Source: Clostridia bacterium
Lineage (GTDB): Bacteria > Bacillota_E > RBS10-35 > JAJYVN01
Assembly (NCBI GenBank): GCA_027335515.1
Contig: DAHWHT010000083.1
Span: forward strand, 1-9,485
Reading direction: 5' to 3'
Length of the DNA: 9,485 nucleotides
Made by a program: the position numbers and the translations under genes. The first letter of the stretch is position 1. Every line of letters begins with the position of its first letter. Below the pieces are notes generated by a model. That model did not search any database. It worked only from the letters and a program-made list of their open reading frames with translations, and had not been told where the DNA came from. Positions 1 to 6,029 of the stretch are shown here, piece by piece.

Positions 1-3000
1 TCAGCGACTCGACCGCGGGCGCGGCCATGGTCGTGGTCGACGCATACGTGAACGTGTCGTTCGGCGACTTGGCGCTCATTCCCCCGGGCGCGGTTACCGT
101 TACATCGACCGTGCCCCCCGTCGCGGGCGCGGTGGCGACGATGCGCCCATCGGAAGCGACGGCGAAGGTCGTGGCCGGGGTGCCTCCGAAGCTGACCGCA
201 GTTGCGCCCGTGAAGCCGCTCCCGGAAATGGTCACCGTCGTGCCCGCCGACCCGACGGAGGGGTTGACGGCCGCCACCTGAGGCGTCGGGGGTGCGATGG
301 GAACGGTGAAGTTGCGCACGTCCGTGGCCGCCATCGGATTGCCTGCATAGTTCCGCACCAAGGCGCTCGTGGTCACGACGTACCGCAAAGCGTGCGTCAG
401 CGGAGATCCGGGCGTGAAGCGGGCCGCCAGAGTCACCAGGTCCCCGTGGCCGTCGGCCACCGCACCGAGCGGCGCCACGCTACCGACCACGCTCCCGCCG
501 TCGTACGTCGCCATGGTCACGGTCGTGTCGGTCAGGGTCGAGGCCAGGACATACTGCGTGAAGCCGACATCCACCGTACCGCCATCCGGCGCCGCCGTCA
601 CCGACGCCACCGCAGGGGGGGACTGGGAGACCAGCGCCACGTTGACGTTGTATTGCGGAGGCGGAACGGTCACGACGCTGCTGGTCGCCTGGCGATACCC
701 CGGAGCCGAGAAGGCGACTTGGTAGTTGCCGTCGGGGACATCCCAGCCGTACCGTCCCTGTGGGTCGGTGACCTGCGGATTCTGCTGGCCGAAGCCCGCG
801 GCGTCCCAGGGGGAGAAGCCGCCGCCCTGGCCCTGCTGCAGGATGGTCGCCGTCGCCCCAGACACGCGGTTGCTCGGCACCGCCTCGTAGGCATACCCGC
901 TTGGGTCCTCGATCGGCGTCGGGGATGCCACCTTCGTGCCGTGCGGGTGCAACTGCGCGAGCCGCTGCCCCTTCATGTTCGCCTCGATCTCGGCCGTGAG
1001 GGCGTCCCGCAGGGCGTTGAGCGTGCTGGTGGCGACGCCATCGTACTGCAGCGCGTTCTGAAAGGCGTTGAAGGCCTGGCCCCACCCGAGGTTTCCCAGC
1101 AGCGTCTCACCGGGGACGTACCCAACCGCGGTGATGACCGAGTCCAGCGCGGTCTGCTCCATGAGGATGGTCTGCATGTTTTGGAACTGGTTCATGAAGT
1201 CGTTGAACTGGCTCGGGGTGAGGTAGGTTCCCCCTTCGGAGTTCAGCAGGTCATAGAGGCTGTTCAGCTTCCCGATGTTGCTCTCGCCGTCCCAGTTGTC
1301 AAGGCTCCCCTGGATGGTGGATTCCACGGTCGAAACCCGGTTGTACGCCGTCCCTGCCGCCTTGGAGGTCACGACGGTGTGGATGGTCTCGTCGACGACG
1401 TCCCAGACATCTGCGGCCACGCCGGAAGGCAGCGCCAGCAACTCGGGCCCGGCGGCGGTGCGCGGGGTGGCCGTCATCGCCGTGGCGCCCGCGGGTACGA
1501 GAAACCGCAGGTGCGCGGTGGATCCGTCCCTCAAGATGCTTCCCGATGGCGGTAGGGCGTAGATCGGCCACCCCGACTGGTTCATGACCGCCTGCTGGTC
1601 CGGGGTCAGAGCGAGGTGCACCCCCGGGGTCACGGCCGCCCCGACGTCGAAGTGCGCGCTGCCGTCCGGAAGGACCACGGAGAGGGACTCTTGGACCTGG
1701 CCCTGTGCGTTGGGGCCGGCGTGCTGCACGTTGGTGATCTGGATCCCGCGCCAATCGGGCGGCAGGGACTGCTGCAGCTGCTGGGGTGTGGTCGGCACCG
1801 CCTGGTTGAGCATCTGGGCGTCGGCCCTGACGTGGTAGGCGACGTAGATGCCCGACCAGCCGTCCTGGGGCAACAGCGTGGCGTGGAAGACGCCGTCGGA
1901 ACCGAGGGTTGCGTCGGCGCGCATGTCCTGCGCGTTGTACGGGTGGCCGCCGAGGGCGACGCTCACACCATACACCCCGGATGGATGGTCGAACGTGACA
2001 TCGAAGGTGAAGGGCATGCCGGGCACCCACACGTACGGGAACTTGGCCACGCCCTGGTCGGGGACGACGCAGACGAGCCGCCCGTCCGTCTGGTGCATGC
2101 AGACCCGTTCCAGGTGCGGCAGCAGCGGATCGTAGTGGACCGACGTCGGCGGTGAAACGACTGCGGTCCCGGATACGTCGGCCTCGGCGTGCAGCACCTC
2201 GTAGCTGGGTGTGCCGCCCACCGGCAGGGTGATCGGCAGCGACCAATACGCCCCGGCGCCCACGGTGGTCTGACCGAGCAGGGCCGCGCCGTCATACACC
2301 GAGACGGTGCTGCCGGCGGGTGCCCGCCCCTGGGCGGTCGTCTGGGTGACGCCGAGCTCCGTGGGGACCTGGAGCGTCACCGAGCGCACCGCTACCGCGG
2401 CTGCCCCCAGCGCCTCGGTCGTTGGGGGGCCGGAGGCCGGCGCATAGGCGATCCGCACCGCCGCGTCGAGTTCGGATGCGGTGTATCCGGCGTCCAGCCG
2501 CAGCTGATAGTGGACGACACCGGAGGCGCCGGGCGCCACGCTGCCCAGGGCGGCCTGGTAGGAACCGTCCGACGTCGTACCGCTCGCGGGTGCGCCGTTG
2601 ACGACGACGCTGTCTGGAACCAGCGTGGTTCCACCCGGCACGTCCAGCAGCGCTACCGTGCCATCCGCCGCGCTCGTTCCGCCGTTGCGGTAGGTGGCGC
2701 GGATGGTGACCACTTGGCCGGGCACTGCGGTGGCGGGCTGCGCCGTCACGCCGTCACCGGGCTGGCCCGCGAAGGCGCCGCTGCCGATCAGGTCGACCCG
2801 GCCCACGTCCGCCTCTTGGCTGACCGCGACGGTCGCCCGCACGCTTCCCGTCCGCAACGCAGAGCCCTGGCCCTGTCGGAAGTCCACCGCATACGATCCG
2901 GCAGCCGGGACATCCAGGGAGAACGGGGCCGCGGTTCCGCCCACCACCCGCACCAGGGTCTTGCTGCCGGAGGCGTCCAGGCTATAGAGATGCCCCGACC

Positions 3001-5692
3001 AGGCCCCGGTGATCGGTTGACCGGTCGAGCCGTCCACCAACTCGCCGGCGATCACCCCCTGCTGGCGCAGCACCAGTTGGACGCTGGCGTTACTCTGGGC
3101 GTCCAGCTTCGCGTCCGCGCAGGCCGTGGGCAGGCCGGCCTGCGTTCCATCGGCGCAGACGTGGACCGTCTCGCCCGGATAACCGGTGATCGCGAGGGGG
3201 TAGTCCCAGTCCGAGAACCCCTCGGCATCCGAAGCCGTGAGCTGGAAGTGAACCGCCACCCGCCAGTCGACGGGCAGGGGGCCCTGCAGCGGCTGACCAA
3301 GGTACTGGGTGAAGAGCCGCACGGTCACGTGTCCGGAGCCGGGACAGCCCACCAGGGGGTCTTGCGCGAGGGTCTGGCCCGCCGTGATGCGGATCCTGGC
3401 CCAGGACGACACGCACACGCCACCCGTCCCGACCTGGATCTGGGCGGGCCCGGCCGGCGCCTGCAGGGAGTAGCGCCCGTTGGCGTCCGTCGTGGCCGTG
3501 AGGACGAAGGTGCGGCCGCCGTAGACGTTTTCCGTGACCGTCGCGGTCGCACCCGCCTCGGGCGTACCGTCCATGCCTCCGGTCACCGTACCCGCCACCG
3601 TACCGAGGGGGAGCGGCTGCAGGACGAGGTGCAGCGCGTTGGCACCGGGCTGCAGTGCGATGCTCTGCTGGATGCCGTCCTGGTAGTAGCGTTGTCCGAC
3701 CGAAACGGTCGCGAGCAGGGTCCTGTTCGACAGCAGCGACTGCAGGGCGTCGAGCGATGCCAGGGAGCCCTTGGCGTCGGTCTCCCCAACCGCGACGTAC
3801 GCTTGGGAAGCGGCGTCGGCCAGGGTGACGTCCACTCCGGGGACGGGATGGCCGGAGGGATCGGTCACCTGGACGCTGAGGGTGGCCGGCAGGGCGGGGT
3901 TCAGCGTCGCCGTCGCCGGCTGCGCCAGGCCGACGGTGACCGGCCCCTGATCGGCCAGGGTGCGGCCGTCGGAGGCCAGAATGCGCAGGCTGAAGTCCTT
4001 GGCCGGCGCCAGCCCGGAGAGGGTGTAGCTGCCGGGGGCCGCCAATGCCGTCAGTGCGCCGCTGCCTGTGCTCGGGCTCCACGCCAGAAGCCTGATTCCG
4101 TTCAGCGCCGCCGGCGCCACCACGTGCACCACGATGCTGCCCGTACTCGTGGGCGGGGGTGGGGGCGGTGGAGCGCTCGTCACCGTGAAGGGCAGGGTGC
4201 TGCCGACCTCGCCGGTCTCGCCGTTATACACCGCCACGGTCACGGTGCCGGCGGTCAGCACCGAGGGCACAAGCACCTGGGCGCCGGTATCCGACCAACT
4301 GCCGTTGACCGGCGGGGCAACGATGGGAGCCCCGGCACCCTGGCGGAAGTACACCGAGCCCGCCACCGTACCGAAGTCGCGGCCCACCAGGGCGAGCTTG
4401 GTACCCGGGGGACCGGAGGTTGGCTGCATCGACGACACCCAGGCCTCCGCGACCGGGAGCGTGTAACTGGCCTGGACCGTCATGCCGGCTGTGTCGGTGG
4501 CCCCGACCACGAAGCCGTACACCCCCGTCGCCGTCGGCGTCCCGGAGATGTCTCCGGTGTCCGCGGCGAGCTCTAGTCCGGGCGGCAGGCTGCCGCCGAC
4601 GAGCGACCAGGTGTAGGGGGGCGTGCCGTTCGAAGCCGCCAGGTTGGCCTGGTAGGGGGTGCCGGGCAGGCCGTCGGGCAGGGACTGCGTGGTGATCATC
4701 GGGACGCGGTAGTACGCGTACTGGGTCGTCCCGTGCGCCGTGGGGAAAGAAAGCGTGTTCTGCGCCGTCAGGAGGTCGACGGGCCGCGTGCCCGGCAGGG
4801 GACGGTAGGCCTGGTAGCTCACCGCGATCTGGCCGTTTGCGTCCGCCGTGAACGGCTGCGGGCTTGAGCCGAGATCCAGGGAGCCCGCGGACGCAAAACC
4901 GACGCCACCCCCGCCATTGGCCGTGTCGGAGAGCGAAAGGTAGATGAGTGCGTGGGGTATGGCCGCGCCGCCGGCGTCGTGCGCCGTCACGGTGGCATAG
5001 ACCGTATCGCCGCTTGCGAGGCTGTGATCTGCCGCGAGCGGCGAGGGGTTCCAGACGAAGCCCCCTCCGGCCAGGACTGGTGCGGCGAAGTGGTAGGCGT
5101 CGATGGCCGTTTGTCCGACCACCTCACCGCTGCCCGTCGCGCCGGCGGCCGTGCCCGCCGCGTACAGGGTGTCCACGCCATTGGCTTGTGCGGTTGAAGT
5201 GGGCGCCGTGTAGGTGATGGGGATGTCGCCCGAGCCATCCGCGGTGAAGGCGGCCGGCGTGGACGTCAGGTCGGTGCTGCCGACGGCGGCCGTGCCTCCG
5301 AGGGTCGCCGCTTCCAACGAGACAAAGGCCTCTCCGCCTGGAAGCGGGCTGCCCGACGCGTCCAGGACGCTCAGGTCTATGGTCACGGACCGGCCGGCCG
5401 CCAGGCTGCCGTCTGGGGCGACGGGATCGGAGGAGAACGCGAATTGCGCGCCGCTCGGGGCAGCGCCCGCGGTTGCCGGAGCAACCCACAGCAGGCAGAC
5501 CCCGAGGGTCATCAGCCCGAGCAGTGTGGTCCGCCACCGCCGGCAGGCCATGCGGACCGATCGGCCGAAGGCGGCCCTGCTCGATGTCCCGACGGGTGCC
5601 TGGCCGGCCCCGCACCCTGCCCGGCTCCGCCCGGCGGTGTTATCCCGCGCGCCGCCGAGCCGCCGGATCCAGCGCTCAATCCATGCATGCAA
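1..5692 (-). CDS. Giant exported multi-domain Ig-like / IPT-TIG surface protein (3' end outside window)
   Basis: One open frame of 1897 codons runs without a stop from TTG at 5692 off the left edge. Domains in order, residues counted from that TTG: signal peptide about 48-77; two related Ig-like modules 84-331; He_PIG module 332-414 with the PPYTWSL and LPPGLEL signatures; IPT/TIG 415-506; a linker with seven consecutive prolines 508-514; carboxypeptidase-regulatory-like beta modules about 518-597, 599-695, 696-879 and 880-975; a DUF11-like module 976-1105; an Ig-like module 1106-1187; an unassigned beta-rich region 1188-1425; an alpha-helical module 1426-1581; a CarboxypepD_reg-like module 1596-1690 with YGWDVPDGNY; an SbsA-like Ig module 1691-1800; and a second IPT/TIG 1804-1885. 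The protein is presumably secreted or displayed as a long rod that binds or scaffolds something outside the cell. No catalytic motif, SLH domain or sortase signal is visible, but the C terminus is missing. The domain assignments are from motif reading, not a profile search. Anchoring and ligand are unknown. Confidence 0.9.
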   Translation of the reverse strand, partial: MHAWIERWIRRLGGARDNTAGRSRAGCGAGQAPVGTSSRAAFGRSVRMACRRWRTTLLGLMTLGVCLLWVAPATAGAAPSGAQFAFSSDPVAPDGSLAAGRSVTIDLSVLDASGSPLPGGEAFVSLEAATLGGTAAVGSTDLTSTPAAFTADGSGDIPITYTAPTSTAQANGVDTLYAAGTAAGATGSGEVVGQTAIDAYHFAAPVLAGGGFVWNPSPLAADHSLASGDTVYATVTAHDAGGAAIPHALIYLSLSDTANGGGGVGFASAGSLDLGSSPQPFTADANGQIAVSYQAYRPLPGTRPVDLLTAQNTLSFPTAHGTTQYAYYRVPMITTQSLPDGLPGTPYQANLAASNGTPPYTWSLVGGSLPPGLELAADTGDISGTPTATGVYGFVVGATDTAGMTVQASYTLPVAEAWVSSMQPTSGPPGTKLALVGRDFGTVAGSVYFRQGAGAPIVAPPVNGSWSDTGAQVLVPSVLTAGTVTVAVYNGETGEVGSTLPFTVTSAPPPPPPPTSTGSIVVHVVAPAALNGIRLLAWSPSTGSGALTALAAPGSYTLSGLAPAKDFSLRILASDGRTLADQGPVTVGLAQPATATLNPALPATLSVQVTDPSGHPVPGVDVTLADAASQAYVAVGETDAKGSLASLDALQSLLSNRTLLATVSVGQRYYQDGIQQSIALQPGANALHLVLQPLPLGTVAGTVTGGMDGTPEAGATATVTENVYGGRTFVLTATTDANGRYSLQAPAGPAQIQVGTGGVCVSSWARIRITAGQTLAQDPLVGCPGSGHVTVRLFTQYLGQPLQGPLPVDWRVAVHFQLTASDAEGFSDWDYPLAITGYPGETVHVCADGTQAGLPTACADAKLDAQSNASVQLVLRQQGVIAGELVDGSTGQPITGAWSGHLYSLDASGSKTLVRVVGGTAAPFSLDVPAAGSYAVDFRQGQGSALRTGSVRATVAVSQEADVGRVDLIGSGAFAGQPGDGVTAQPATAVPGQVVTIRATYRNGGTSAADGTVALLDVPGGTTLVPDSVVVNGAPASGTTSDGSYQAALGSVAPGASGVVHYQLRLDAGYTASELDAAVRIAYAPASGPPTTEALGAAAVAVRSVTLQVPTELGVTQTTAQGRAPAGSTVSVYDGAALLGQTTVGAGAYWSLPITLPVGGTPSYEVLHAEADVSGTAVVSPPTSVHYDPLLPHLERVCMHQTDGRLVCVVPDQGVAKFPYVWVPGMPFTFDVTFDHPSGVYGVSVALGGHPYNAQDMRADATLGSDGVFHATLLPQDGWSGIYVAYHVRADAQMLNQAVPTTPQQLQQSLPPDWRGIQITNVQHAGPNAQGQVQESLSVVLPDGSAHFDVGAAVTPGVHLALTPDQQAVMNQSGWPIYALPPSGSILRDGSTAHLRFLVPAGATAMTATPRTAAGPELLALPSGVAADVWDVVDETIHTVVTSKAAGTAYNRVSTVESTIQGSLDNWDGESNIGKLNSLYDLLNSEGGTYLTPSQFNDFMNQFQNMQTILMEQTALDSVITAVGYVPGETLLGNLGWGQAFNAFQNALQYDGVATSTLNALRDALTAEIEANMKGQRLAQLHPHGTKVASPTPIEDPSGYAYEAVPSNRVSGATATILQQGQGGGFSPWDAAGFGQQNPQVTDPQGRYGWDVPDGNYQVAFSAPGYRQATSSVVTVPPPQYNVNVALVSQSPPAVASVTAAPDGGTVDVGFTQYVLASTLTDTTVTMATYDGGSVVGSVAPLGAVADGHGDLVTLAARFTPGSPLTHALRYVVTTSALVRNYAGNPMAATDVRNFTVPIAPPTPQVAAVNPSVGSAGTTVTISGSGFTGATAVSFGGTPATTFAVASDGRIVATAPATGGTVDVTVTAPGGMSAKSPNDTFTYASTTTMAAPAVESL
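950..1417 (-). other. Alpha-helical module inside the beta-rich giant protein
   Basis: Residues about 1426-1581 contrast with the Gly/Thr/Val-rich beta modules around them. The segment is rich in Leu, Asn, Gln, Met, Asp and Glu with amphipathic spacing, for example SLDNWDGESNIGKLNSLYDL and NDFMNQFQNMQTILMEQ. It has no cysteine and only sparse prolines. It is followed after a short HPHGTKVASPTPIE linker by the DPSGYAYEAVPSNRVSG start of the next beta module. I do not recognise a named family. It could be a helical bundle spacer, an oligomerisation element or a binding domain inserted in the rod. Confidence 0.55.
4700..5445 (-). repeat. Divergent tandem duplication of an Ig-like module (protein level)
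   Basis: Residues about 84-205 and 212-331 of the giant protein align by eye as two copies of one module with a period of about 130 residues. The first copy begins FSSDPVAPDGSLAAGR and the second VWNPSPLAADHSLASGD. Later the first has STPAAFTADGSGDIPITY and the second SSPQPFTADANGQIAVSY. The copies are clearly diverged, so this is an old duplication rather than a recombining DNA repeat. The fold is probably a bacterial Ig-like sandwich of the kind found in invasin-like and S-layer-associated proteins. Confidence 0.65.
5462..5551 (-). other. Sec-type signal peptide of the giant protein
   Basis: Starting at the internal ATG (residue 48), the translation has a basic n-region (CRRWR), a hydrophobic core of about 16 residues (TLLGLMTLGVCLLWVA) and a small-residue c-region (PATAGAA). 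Signal peptidase I could cut after ATA (residue 75) or after AGA (residue 77). A Cys lies in the core, but LGVC is a poor lipobox, so lipoprotein processing is unlikely. The peptide supports export of the whole protein. If translation starts at TTG 5692 the signal peptide carries an unusual 47-residue forward extension. Confidence 0.75.
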
Positions 5693-5700
5693 TGGGTTCT

Positions 5701-5707
5701 CCTCCTT
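5701..5707 (-). promoter_or_regulatory. Perfect Shine-Dalgarno that selects a TTG start for the giant protein
   Basis: On the minus strand AAGGAGG is followed by eight bases (AGAACCCA) and then TTG at 5692, which is in frame with the long open frame (47 codons before the ATG at 5551). The ATG at 5551 has no Shine-Dalgarno just upstream. ATGs at 5688 and 5684 are in other frames, and the one at 5684 meets a stop two codons later. The ribosome site therefore favours the TTG start, although the signal peptide begins at the later ATG. Confidence 0.7.
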
Positions 5708-5744
5708 GCGGATCCTCCAACCGATAAGCTGCGGCGATCTACCC

Positions 5745-5768
5745 GGCCGTTGTGCCAGCCAGACGGCC
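5745..5768. promoter_or_regulatory. Inverted repeat upstream of the giant protein gene
   Basis: GGCCGT and ACGGCC form a six-base inverted repeat separated by 12 bases, lying 53 to 76 bases before the TTG start. It is a possible operator or leader hairpin. It is short for a GC-rich genome and could be chance. I found no convincing -35/-10 pair for the minus-strand gene in the 337-base intergenic region, and no riboswitch consensus that I recognise. Confidence 0.25.
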
Positions 5769-5879
5769 GTCGGTGTCCATCACCACGGGGTGGGGGTTGG
5801 GACGCAAGCGCCTTCCTGAAAATGGTATCCGCCTGCCCCGCGGCGCCGACCGCCGTCGCGCCGGGAGCAAGATACAACG

Positions 5880-5902
5880 CCTCCCGTTCCACCCATGGGA
5901 GG
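5880..5902. promoter_or_regulatory. Dyad in the divergent intergenic region
   Basis: CCTCCC and GGGAGG flank an 11-base spacer. The overlapping CCCATGGG is an eight-base palindrome. The dyad lies between the two divergent genes, about 66 bases upstream of the candidate -35 of the membrane regulator. LuxR-family regulators bind dyad sites, so this is a candidate operator. The call rests on symmetry alone. Confidence 0.25.
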
Positions 5903-5967
5903 AGATCGCCCCGGTCCGGCCAAACTCAACCCCGGGGAGGAGAGGCTGCTCCCGCGGTACGGCCCCT

Positions 5968-5997
5968 TTGACACCTACGGTCGAACGGGCCGAACAA
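5968..5997 (+). promoter_or_regulatory. Candidate sigma-70-type promoter of the membrane LuxR regulator
   Basis: A perfect -35 hexamer TTGACA at 5968-5973 stands 17 to 18 bases before a weak -10 region (CGAACA or GAACAA at 5991-5997). Transcription would begin near 6004, leaving a short leader that contains the Shine-Dalgarno at 6013 and the GTG at 6030. The -10 match is poor, so the promoter may need an activator or may not be real. If real, it excludes the upstream in-frame ATG at 5895 as the start. Confidence 0.35.
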
Positions 5998-6012
5998 GTC
6001 GGATGGGCCCTT

Positions 6013-6020
6013 GGGGAGGA
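6013..6020 (+). promoter_or_regulatory. Shine-Dalgarno selecting the GTG start of the membrane LuxR regulator
   Basis: GGGGAGGA lies nine bases before GTG at 6030. The in-frame ATGs at 5895 and 6003 have no such site. The residues they would add (Pro/Gly/Arg-rich, not hydrophobic) look like translated intergenic DNA. Confidence 0.65.
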
Positions 6021-6029
6021 CCGCTGTGC

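Noticed and set aside
392..1555. Plus-strand open frame of 387 codons
   Set aside because: Composition is Arg/Gly/Val-biased and typical of an antisense shadow in GC-rich DNA. The minus strand encodes the coherent helical module and DPSGY-type module here.
2189..4576. Long plus-strand open frame of 795 codons opposite the giant protein gene
   Set aside because: Its translation is Arg/Gly/His/Gln-rich low-complexity sequence with no domain. The minus-strand frame has recognisable He_PIG, IPT and carboxypeptidase-regulatory-like motifs over the same DNA.
5495..5506. Possible lipobox (LGVC) in the signal peptide of the giant protein
   Set aside because: Val before the Cys does not fit the lipobox consensus, and the hydrophobic core continues past it to a normal signal peptidase I site.
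5693..5800. Possible riboswitch (for example cyclic di-GMP type) in the leader of the surface protein gene
   Set aside because: I looked for the conserved core sequences and did not find them. Only a six-base inverted repeat is present.
5512..5892. Minus-strand frame of 126 codons, including an ATG at 5688 just after the good Shine-Dalgarno
   Set aside because: It would give a short Gly/Pro-rich peptide. The TTG at 5692 has better spacing and leads into the 1897-codon frame. A tiny leader peptide cannot be fully excluded but has no support.
5895..6029. Upstream ATG start at 5895 for the membrane LuxR protein
   Set aside because: There is no Shine-Dalgarno, the added residues are not domain-like, and the candidate -35 lies inside this stretch.
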